Positions 17,347 to 24,438 of a stretch of DNA of 43,808 bases are shown one piece after another. Every line of letters starts with the position of its first letter. The stretch's first letter is position 1. This DNA comes from Flavobacteriales bacterium (GTDB lineage: Bacteria > Bacteroidota > Bacteroidia > Flavobacteriales_G > Salibacteraceae). The translations under genes and the position numbers were made by a program. Location of the stretch: NCBI GenBank assembly GCA_013204105.1, contig JABMOM010000011.1, positions 1 through 43,808 on the forward strand, given 5' to 3'. The notes below the pieces were generated by a model. It ran no database searches, was not told the origin of the DNA, and saw only the letters and a program-made list of their open reading frames with translations.

Positions 17347-20300
17347 TTAGAACTTCATGACCACATTCTCAGCGGTTCCTTGGCTGTTGAGCTTAAACTC
17401 GCAGCGGCGGTTGAGTTGACGTCCATCAGGATTGTCGTTCCCATCCGCTTGTGTGTTCGGCGCGATAGGCACAGATTCGCCAAAGAATTGATACGTGAGT
17501 CGAGCATCTCCAATCCCTTGTTCGAGCAAGTAATTGTAAGCCGTTTTTGCGCGTTTCTCAGAAAGTGCCAAGTTGTATTCCTCGCTTCCCATCCAGTCAG
17601 CGTGTCCATCGATCCGCAGCTCTACTTCTGTCTTGTTGGACATGTAGGACCCCACCTTATTGAGTTCGCGTACACTTTCATCTCGAAGGAAGGAACGATC
17701 AAAATCGAAGAGAATGTTTCTGAAAACGATGGTCTCTTCCTTTTCAGGAGTAGGGGCGACCTTCTCGGGAGTGGTGACAGGGGCTTCGGCCGGGGCAATT
17801 TCTTCGGGAGTTTCAATTACCTCTGGAGTTGCGGTTACCTCTGGGGTTACGATTGCTTCAGGAGTGACAGGCTCTTCTTCGGCTTTCTCTTCCACAGCGG
17901 CGGCAATTTCCTCTACTACCTCAGGTGTGGCTTGTTTTTCTTCAGGGGTAAGCGGTGTTTCTTCAACAGGTGTTTCGATTGGGATGATCGAGGCAACTTC
18001 TTCTGGCGTCGTTGCGATGATAGGTGCAGTTACTTCTTCGGCAATTACTGGTTGTTCTGCTACTTCCTCTGCGGGCTGTTCTACGGCTACTGCTTCTTCT
18101 TTCGGTGGCTCCACGGCCACGGCCTCAGCTGCTGGTTGTTCAGCGATTTCACCTACTTCTTCTATGGCAGGCTCATTGACAACAACGGGTTCGGTGACGG
18201 TTTCATCTACAGGAATGATCATAGAGCTGTTGTCAGCAATCTCAATGCTTTCCTTAATGATAATATCCGACTGATCCACTTCTTCCACGGTAGCGAGGAA
18301 GGCATCCATTTCTTCGTCTGCCATCTTTTCCTTGATGAGTGCGAGTTGTTGTTTTGGGTAATTTTCTCCTTGATCAATTACGTTTGCTACGATGTAATTT
18401 GCCCGCGCCTCTGGGATGTTGTCGTTGTAATAGAATTGGTCTGCCTTCACAACAGAATTATTGAACTTGGACTTAATCTCATCTCGAGCTTGAATGGTGG
18501 CTACTGATTTCTCGCCCAAAATCTCACCGCCGATGCGCGTACCATTGGGGTCAAGGATGTCGATCAGTTTGATGTAATTGGTGAGTTCTACGGGATTGTA
18601 GTTGGTGGCGACAATACTTCTCAAAGAGTCTTTCTGTTCTTCCTCCATGCCATCCATTTCCATGTCGGCGAAGTCCTCTTCCATCTTTTGATCGATGTTG
18701 AAGAACGCGTTGTTGATGTAAGCCCGCTGAGCATAAACCCTTCCTAGGCTGTCTTCCATGTTGTCGATCTTGATCTCCTGAAAGAGGGAGAAGTAGTCGC
18801 ACTGCTTTGGCACAGTGAACTCTCCAGAATGCGCTAAATAACCATCGGCGGCAATCCTGAACTTATACGTGGTCTCTGTCTTGAGGCGCATTTCATATTT
18901 ACCGTCAGAAGAATCCGCAATATAGTTGTTGATGAATTTACCGGAAGATGCGTCAAAAATGGAGATCGTAGCTCCGATAGGTGAGGCCTTGTCTTCACTG
19001 TAAACCACACCGCGAATGATCGTAGCCGATACTGCCTTACAATCCAAAATGATGCGGTAGATGTCGGTTTCTCCATATCCGCCATCGCGGTCAGAGGAAT
19101 AATAACCGATGGCTCCATCGTCAGTAGTAACAAAATAGCGGTCGTGGCCTGGAGTATTGATCGGAGGTCCAAGGTTCTCAGGAATACCCCAGGTTCCATC
19201 TTCTTGTACTACCGTTTTGAAAATGTCGTAATCGCCCATCGAGTTGTGCCCGTTGGACGCGAAATAGAGGGTGTTACCATCGGGGGTCAGAAACGGTGCA
19301 TCTTCGTCGAACTTGGTATTCACGGTTCTTCCCAATGTTTCGAGCTGACGCCAAGAACCGTCGGCATTCTTTTTCGTCATATAAATATCGCGGCCTCCAT
19401 AACCCGTTCCGATCTCACTGACCACGAACATGGTGCGCTGGTCGTCGGTAATGAATACCGATGGCTCGAAGCCTTTTGCTGAATTGATACGCCCTTCATC
19501 TCGAATAGGCATGGTCCACACACCATCTTCTAGCTTACTTACCCATACATCTTCTTCGCGATAGATGTAGAGCTGCGTTTCGTCTGCTGCGTAGGTGATG
19601 GCTGCATCATGATCGTCTGTGTTTATTTCTGAATTCATGATACGGCTGGTAGAATCGTAGTTGGTGGCGGGAGTCCAGCTGCCGTTGACGTTGAGAGAGT
19701 AGTAGATGTCTTCGTAATATTTGTCGTCTGAGTCCATATCCTCACCCGTGGTATTATCGCGGCGAGAGGTGAATAGAATGACGGTCTCATCGTTTGATAC
19801 CACTGGCGAATAGTCAGGGTATTCACTGTTGATCATCTTTCCAAGGTTCTCGATGCGGACATAGTCCATGTTGTTCTCGAATTGCACCTTGCCATTCTCG
19901 CACATTTCGATGTATCGAAGCACATCTTCGTCCAACATATCTGGACTGATATCTTCCATTTCCTTCATCATTTTCATGTAGGTCTGAAAGTGCTGTATAG
20001 CAATGTCGAAATTCCCTGCAAATTGCTCTGCCTTTCCCGCGAATAGGAAGAGTTCGGATAAACTGTCTGAAGCTGTATTGCTTATTGCTTTATCGAAATA
20101 AGGCGCGGCCTTTCCTCGTTGGACGCCTTCTTCAAAAATGGCCAAACCCATCTCGTAATTGTAGTCTGGATTATTCGGATCCAGTTTCAGCAGATCGTAG
20201 TAGATGGTTTGCGCCTCTTGGAACTTCCCAGCCTGTATGGCTTTTACGGCTCTAATCCGCATCTTATTCTCTTGGCGTGTCTGTCCGAAGGCAGTGATCG

Positions 20301-20382
20301 CCAAAAGCAGGGAGAAGAAAATTAGGAGGAAAAATACCTTCCCTGGTGCTGATGAGTGTGTAATTCTTTCTGAATACCGCAT
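17347..20382 (-). CDS. TPR/PD40/OmpA family protein
   Basis: 1011 residues from the ATG at 20382. A GTG at 20403 is in frame but only 8 bp from the promoter box, so ATG is preferred. Signal peptide residues 1-34 (AITAFGQ). TPR-like helices at about 40-140 include the motif LLKLDPNNPDYNYEMGLAIFEEG. A PD40 propeller covers about 185-450 (NTLYFASNGHNSMGDYDIF). A carboxypeptidase-regulatory-like domain follows at about 455-525. A Pro/Glu/Val/Ala/Thr-rich linker runs about 715-880. OmpA domain 885-1011: NILFDFDRSFLRD, DGHADWMG, N-LALSEKRA. The architecture matches OmpA proteins linked to gliding/T9SS (PorE/SprE-type context), but exact equivalence is not shown. Its OmpA domain is closely similar to that of the 15894 gene. 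Confidence 0.9.
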   Translation of the reverse strand: MRYSERITHSSAPGKVFFLLIFFSLLLAITAFGQTRQENKMRIRAVKAIQAGKFQEAQTIYYDLLKLDPNNPDYNYEMGLAIFEEGVQRGKAAPYFDKAISNTASDSLSELFLFAGKAEQFAGNFDIAIQHFQTYMKMMKEMEDISPDMLDEDVLRYIEMCENGKVQFENNMDYVRIENLGKMINSEYPDYSPVVSNDETVILFTSRRDNTTGEDMDSDDKYYEDIYYSLNVNGSWTPATNYDSTSRIMNSEINTDDHDAAITYAADETQLYIYREEDVWVSKLEDGVWTMPIRDEGRINSAKGFEPSVFITDDQRTMFVVSEIGTGYGGRDIYMTKKNADGSWRQLETLGRTVNTKFDEDAPFLTPDGNTLYFASNGHNSMGDYDIFKTVVQEDGTWGIPENLGPPINTPGHDRYFVTTDDGAIGYYSSDRDGGYGETDIYRIILDCKAVSATIIRGVVYSEDKASPIGATISIFDASSGKFINNYIADSSDGKYEMRLKTETTYKFRIAADGYLAHSGEFTVPKQCDYFSLFQEIKIDNMEDSLGRVYAQRAYINNAFFNIDQKMEEDFADMEMDGMEEEQKDSLRSIVATNYNPVELTNYIKLIDILDPNGTRIGGEILGEKSVATIQARDEIKSKFNNSVVKADQFYYNDNIPEARANYIVANVIDQGENYPKQQLALIKEKMADEEMDAFLATVEEVDQSDIIIKESIEIADNSSMIIPVDETVTEPVVVNEPAIEEVGEIAEQPAAEAVAVEPPKEEAVAVEQPAEEVAEQPVIAEEVTAPIIATTPEEVASIIPIETPVEETPLTPEEKQATPEVVEEIAAAVEEKAEEEPVTPEAIVTPEVTATPEVIETPEEIAPAEAPVTTPEKVAPTPEKEETIVFRNILFDFDRSFLRDESVRELNKVGSYMSNKTEVELRIDGHADWMGSEEYNLALSEKRAKTAYNYLLEQGIGDARLTYQFFGESVPIAPNTQADGNDNPDGRQLNRRCEFKLNSQGTAENVVMKF
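17740..18235 (-). repeat. Low-complexity Pro/Glu/Val/Ala/Thr linker region
   Basis: This stretch of the TPR/PD40/OmpA gene encodes about 160 residues of imperfect repeats such as TPEV, TPEE, EQPAEE and PVEETP. It is probably a flexible spacer between the propeller and the peptidoglycan-binding OmpA domain, and a likely site of length variation by slippage. Confidence 0.7.
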
Positions 20383-20410
20383 GAATATTGAGGGTTTGAT
20401 CACCTTTACA

Positions 20411-20438
20411 CAAATCTACCCCCTTATCATGCCAGCAA
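20411..20438 (-). promoter_or_regulatory. Bacteroidota promoter for the TPR/PD40/OmpA gene
   Basis: On the minus strand, -33 TTG (20436-20438) and -7 TAGATTTG (20411-20418) are separated by 17 bp, within the 17-23 bp range known for flavobacterial promoters. The ATG at 20382 lies 28 bp downstream. Confidence 0.55.
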
Positions 20439-20473
20439 TTTCCGTTGGAAGTGTTGTTATAAACAGAAATCTG

Positions 20474-22231
20474 TTAATTGAAAAACACCTTAAAGTATTG
20501 ATATTCAACGAATATCGATTTGTTTAGTCCGGAATCGGTGAAGTAGTCAGGGCCGGAAACAATGGATTTCTCTGATTTTGTCGATATCTTGTTCATATCT
20601 AGGCCTCTTGCCTTCAACGCCTCGAATAGCGCGGCTTTGCCAGAAATGAGTCTTTGAGCACTCAGCTCATAGTTACCTCCATCAATCGATGTCGGTACGG
20701 TAGATGAACTTGCTACTAAGTTGATCGAAGCATTACCGTTTTTATTGATTTCTCCTTGGATACGATCATAAACTTGGTTCACCAAGTTTGCAAAGCCATT
20801 CGAGCTGGTAGAGTTGTAATCGAAGGTGATTTTGTATTCCTTCTCTGTACTTTCTGTTATTGGAGTGTCCTCAGAGACCAATTCGCTGTCATCAGAAGCG
20901 ATGCTCTCACCAGCGTTGATGTCCGAGGTAGTCTTATTCAAAACATCTCGGTGCTCGACAGACGCGAATTCGAGGTCTTTTTGAATGAAGAGTTTCTCAT
21001 CATTGACCATTTCGATTTTTTCCATTTGATGGCGTTCATCCACGAGGTCAATGCGCAGTTGACTTGCATCCATCCCCTCGACGGCTGGCTTAAGGATGTA
21101 ATTCATTCCCACAGCAAGTTGCTTAAAAGCGAAAAAACCATCCTTACTCAGGTAGGAGCTGTCGATAACCGAACCTTCTTCATCCATATAATACACCTTG
21201 GAGTTCACTGGCATCAGCTTTTCTGAGTCGTTCAGTGCGATTTTCCACTTCACGACCTTACCGAGCACTTCATCATCGATGGCAATGATTCGGTACTTTC
21301 CTTGTTTCTTGAAAAGAAAAATCTCCCGATTGAATTCTTGGTACTTGGTGCCGGGCTCGACGACGATGTCTTCACTGAACAGCACTTCATTCCCGAGTGA
21401 GTACTCAATTTCATAGGCGGCGTCCGAACGAACGATGAAAACGAAACTGCCGTTCTTGATCACGGGCTTCGCCTCACCGATAAATTTCTTGGTGTCTTTA
21501 TCGCGCATGACCACCTTGAAGTCTTCTGGTATGTATCCGTCCTCTGTGATGACCCATCCTTTGAGCACTGCAAATGCACTCAAGTCGAGGTCTGGCTGAT
21601 CTTCCTCGGACATGTACTCCACCAAATAGATGTCGGTCATTCCAATAGACCCATGGCTCTTGCTTGCGTAGTAGCCACGCTCTCCGTCAGGAGATGCAAT
21701 GTAGCTGTGGTCGTCATCGGTTGAGTTGATGGGATAACCAATGTTTATAGGTTCACCCCAGAGGCTGTCTTCTCCCAACTGCGCATAGAATATGTCGTAG
21801 CCGCCCATCGATTTATGACCGTTAGAGGCGAAATACATGGTTCGATCATCTGGGTGGAAGTAGGGTACATCTTCATCGTAAGGAGTATTGATCGGTTCAC
21901 CGATATTTTTCGCCTCTCCCCAAGTACCGTCGGGTAGTCGCCTGACGAAGTAGATGTCTTTACCTCCGAATCCCCCTTTGCGATCTGAAGTGAAATACAG
22001 GACCTTCTCGTGGTAGGCTATGTTGGCGTAAAATTCATTTGCCTCACTATTCACATCCGAACCAATGAGGGTAGGCTCTGTCCATCCGGTTCCAATTTCA
22101 AATTCACTTACGTAGATGTTGCCGTTGTCTTCTTCAGATTTGTAGATATAAAGCGTAGCTCCGTTTGTACTCATGCTTACGACCGAACTATGACGGTCTG
22201 AGGTATTGATGTTGATCAATTCGGGTTCCAT
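20474..22231 (-). CDS. C-terminal part of a PD40/OmpA-like protein (downstream of an in-frame stop)
   Basis: 585 residues from the first ATG after the TAA at 22262; homologous coding resumes immediately after that stop. It contains the PD40 propeller (MYFASNGHKSMGGYDIFYAQL, GYYASKSHGSIGMTDIYLVE), Ig-like/carboxypeptidase-regulatory-like modules at about 215-400, and a C-terminal domain from about 465. The last keeps N-YELSAQRLISGKAALFEALKARG of an OmpA domain, but the usual GHTD region is replaced by VASSSTVPTS, so the diaminopimelate-contacting Asp is absent. Without its upstream half it lacks a signal peptide and TPR part and would not be exported. Confidence 0.8.
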   Translation of the reverse strand: MEPELININTSDRHSSVVSMSTNGATLYIYKSEEDNGNIYVSEFEIGTGWTEPTLIGSDVNSEANEFYANIAYHEKVLYFTSDRKGGFGGKDIYFVRRLPDGTWGEAKNIGEPINTPYDEDVPYFHPDDRTMYFASNGHKSMGGYDIFYAQLGEDSLWGEPINIGYPINSTDDDHSYIASPDGERGYYASKSHGSIGMTDIYLVEYMSEEDQPDLDLSAFAVLKGWVITEDGYIPEDFKVVMRDKDTKKFIGEAKPVIKNGSFVFIVRSDAAYEIEYSLGNEVLFSEDIVVEPGTKYQEFNREIFLFKKQGKYRIIAIDDEVLGKVVKWKIALNDSEKLMPVNSKVYYMDEEGSVIDSSYLSKDGFFAFKQLAVGMNYILKPAVEGMDASQLRIDLVDERHQMEKIEMVNDEKLFIQKDLEFASVEHRDVLNKTTSDINAGESIASDDSELVSEDTPITESTEKEYKITFDYNSTSSNGFANLVNQVYDRIQGEINKNGNASINLVASSSTVPTSIDGGNYELSAQRLISGKAALFEALKARGLDMNKISTKSEKSIVSGPDYFTDSGLNKSIFVEYQYFKVFFN

Positions 22232-22261
22232 CCATTCTCCTCTCAGGTTTTTAAAGGAGGC

Positions 22262-22264
22262 TTA
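22262..22264 (-). other. In-frame TAA interrupting the PD40/OmpA-like gene
   Basis: The codons before it encode HYEDI and those after encode ASFKNLRGEWMEP, all in one frame with the 20474 stop (22930-20474 is exactly 819 codons). The paralogue at 17347 reads YYEDIYYSLNVNGSW at the same place, so TAA stands where Tyr (TAT or TAC) is expected. Confidence 0.9.
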
Positions 22265-22930
22265 GATGTCCTCGTAGTGTAGTCCGGTGGTGACGTCTAT
22301 GTCTCCTAAGTTAGAATCGTCCTGGCGCCGCCTTCGAGAGGTGAAAAAAATTGAATTCTCGTCGAATCCAATGATTGGAGAATATTCAGAATACTGCGTA
22401 TTGATGGGTTTTCCTAGGTTGACAATGCGCACGTTAAGTGTGTCCTGCATAAGTTCTCGCGCATTCGCTACCATTTCTTTGGCGCGCAAGGCTTCGGGTT
22501 TGAGGTAATGTCGTTTGCTTGCGCGAGAAAGAAACACATCAAAATATTTGTTGGCGCTATCCAATTCGTACAGGAGGTGGTAGTTGTGTGCCAAGTAGTA
22601 TAGAGCTTCTACAGGAGCTGTCTCTATGGAAGGGTCAAACGGGTCATAGAAATTCTCGATCCCTGCTACTGCATCTATCAAATGTGGCAGTGCCTTCGCT
22701 TTATCCACCCCCATGGAAAGATGAGCTCGACCGGCCTTGTAGTGCAAATTCGCGTTGTTGGGGTCGTCCTTCAGCATCCGTTCGTAGATGCGAATAGCAA
22801 GTGAATAGAGACCATCATCGTTGAGGATGTTGGCTTCAGTGAATTCTTGTTTGAAGGTCTGTGCTTGAAGCGTGCTGGCAAGGAACAGTCCAGCGCCGAG
22901 TAGGCATAGTTTTCTCGTGATTGAGGTCAT
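22262..22930 (-). CDS. N-terminal part of a TPR/PD40 protein (ends at a premature TAA)
   Basis: 222 residues starting ATG at 22930 with a signal peptide ending near residue 24 (STLQAQ). Residues 40-150 are TPR-like (AIRIYERMLKDDPNNANLHYKAGRAHLSMG; YYLAHNYHLLYELDSANKYFDVFL). Residues 165-222 are the first PD40 blade (IVNLGKPINTQYSEYSPIIGFDENSIFFTSRR), after which it stops at a codon where the paralogue has Tyr. As read it would be an exported fragment with an unfinished propeller; it and the 20474 entry are best regarded as one 818-codon gene. Confidence 0.8.
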   Translation of the reverse strand: MTSITRKLCLLGAGLFLASTLQAQTFKQEFTEANILNDDGLYSLAIRIYERMLKDDPNNANLHYKAGRAHLSMGVDKAKALPHLIDAVAGIENFYDPFDPSIETAPVEALYYLAHNYHLLYELDSANKYFDVFLSRASKRHYLKPEALRAKEMVANARELMQDTLNVRIVNLGKPINTQYSEYSPIIGFDENSIFFTSRRRRQDDSNLGDIDVTTGLHYEDI

Positions 22931-22934
22931 CCAC

Positions 22935-22942
22935 CAAAATTA
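22935..22942 (-). promoter_or_regulatory. Possible -7 element for the 22930 gene
   Basis: TAATTTTG on the minus strand, ending 4 bp before the ATG at 22930. It would imply a leaderless transcript; no -33 TTG at normal spacing. Confidence 0.3.
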
Positions 22943-22998
22943 CAGGGATGACAGGTCGCTATCAGCGGTTCATGAAGACTTAATGAAGAGTCTACGGT

Positions 22999-24339
22999 TC
23001 AAATCTCACGGTCCATATCCCATTGTTCGAGGTAGTCGGCTACCCGACGTACGAACATTCCACCCAATGCGCCATCTACGACCCGATGATCATAGGAGTG
23101 GGAAAGGAACATGAACTGACGAATACCAATCGTGTCACCGGACGGAGTCTCAATCACAGCGGGTTTCTTGGTGATGGCACCAACAGCCATGATCGCCACC
23201 TGCGGTTGATTGATGATCGGTGTGCCGAAAACGTTTCCGAAGGTTCCAACGTTCGATACCGTGTAGGTGCCGCCGCTGATTTCGTCTGGCATTAATTTAT
23301 TCTCCCGTGCGCGTTTGGCCAGGTCATTGACCGCTTTGGTGATTCCGAGCAGGTTTAAACGATCTGCATTCTTGATGACCGGTACGATGAGGTTTCCGCT
23401 CGGCAGTGCAGCTGCCATCCCCACGTTGATGTTCTTCTTACGTATGATCTTATCACCTTCAATCGATATGTTGATCATCGGGAAGTCCTTGATCGCGCGC
23501 ACGATGGCGTCGATGAAAATAGGGGTGAAGGTGAGTTTCTCTCCTTCGCGCTGCTCAAAAGCATTCTTGTGTTTATTTCTCCAATTCACTAGGTTGGTTA
23601 CGTCGGCTTCTACAAAACTGGTAACGTGTGCAGATGTTTGCTTGGATCGGACCATGTGGTCGGCAATGAGCTTTCGCATGCGATCCATTTCTATCACTTC
23701 CACGTCGCCAGACATTGAAGTGGCTGGGGCGACAGGTGCTGGGGTTGCAGCTGGATGAGCAGTTGGCGCTTGTGCAGGGGCAGCAGCAGGAGCAGAACCG
23801 TTTTGGCGCCCTTCAACGTAGCTTAAAATATCCTTCTTCGTAACACGACCATCTTTTCCTGATCCAGAAAGTTGGTCCAATTCTTCAACAGCGATTCCTT
23901 CTGTCTTAGCGATGCTTTTAACAAGTGGGCTGTAGAATCGATCGCTGCTTGCGAAATCCTTTGATACAGGAGCTGCCGTTACGACGGCTTGGGACATGTT
24001 CGCTTCTATGGTCTCGACGGCTTCAGGAACAGGAGTTGCCACAGGTGCTGGGGCCTTGCTCTCCACTGCTGCTGGAGCACTCGGGGTAGGAGCATCGCCC
24101 GCACCTCCGATGATGGCAATTGCTTGGCCTACTTTGGCCACTTCACCTTCTTGCACCAGGATCTTTAGTATCGTGCCTTCCGCTGGAGAAGGAACTTCGC
24201 TGTCTACCTTGTCTGTAGCAATCTCAACGATTGCTTCTTCGGCCTCAACGGTATCGCCTTCGCTCTTCAACCAGGTGGTGATTGTTGCTTCTGCAACACT
24301 TTCACCCATCTTGGGTAGGATCACTTCTATCTGCGCCAT
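22999..24339 (-). CDS. Dihydrolipoamide acyltransferase (E2 of a 2-oxoacid dehydrogenase complex)
   Basis: 446 residues. Lipoyl domain 1-78 with Lys44 in TDKVDSEV as the lipoylation site. An Ala/Pro-rich linker follows, then the E3/E1-binding domain at about 137-175 (FYSPLVKSIAKTEGI...GSGKDGRVTKKDIL). A second Ala/Pro linker leads to the catalytic domain from about 210. The active-site motif DHRVVDG contains His418 and Asp422 near the C-terminus. It transfers acyl groups to CoA in a cytoplasmic complex. The sequence suits branched-chain or pyruvate E2; no E1 or E3 gene is in the window, so the substrate is undecided. Promoter at 24360-24388. Confidence 0.95.
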   Translation of the reverse strand: MAQIEVILPKMGESVAEATITTWLKSEGDTVEAEEAIVEIATDKVDSEVPSPAEGTILKILVQEGEVAKVGQAIAIIGGAGDAPTPSAPAAVESKAPAPVATPVPEAVETIEANMSQAVVTAAPVSKDFASSDRFYSPLVKSIAKTEGIAVEELDQLSGSGKDGRVTKKDILSYVEGRQNGSAPAAAPAQAPTAHPAATPAPVAPATSMSGDVEVIEMDRMRKLIADHMVRSKQTSAHVTSFVEADVTNLVNWRNKHKNAFEQREGEKLTFTPIFIDAIVRAIKDFPMINISIEGDKIIRKKNINVGMAAALPSGNLIVPVIKNADRLNLLGITKAVNDLAKRARENKLMPDEISGGTYTVSNVGTFGNVFGTPIINQPQVAIMAVGAITKKPAVIETPSGDTIGIRQFMFLSHSYDHRVVDGALGGMFVRRVADYLEQWDMDREI

Positions 24340-24359
24340 GTCGTGAATTTTTCGGGCTG

Positions 24360-24388
24360 CAAACTTACATTAAACTGAGCAAGGCAAA
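24360..24388 (-). promoter_or_regulatory. Bacteroidota promoter for the E2 gene
   Basis: On the minus strand, -33 TTTG (24385-24388) and -7 TAAGTTTG (24360-24367) with 17 bp between them, 20 bp upstream of the ATG at 24339. Confidence 0.55.
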
Positions 24389-24438
24389 AAGCAGAATCGC
24401 GTGAACAAAACGAGCGAATCGTTGTTCCTTTGCCTCGT

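Noticed and set aside
17380-18507. 375-codon plus-strand ORF opposite the OmpA/linker region
   Set aside because: It mirrors the low-complexity Pro/Glu/Val linker, giving Phe/Gly-rich sequence; no start context or homologous motif.
24425-24432. TTCCTTTG before the TonB receptor as a -7 element
   Set aside because: One key position (A of TA) is missing and no -33 TTG is present; too weak to list as a promoter.
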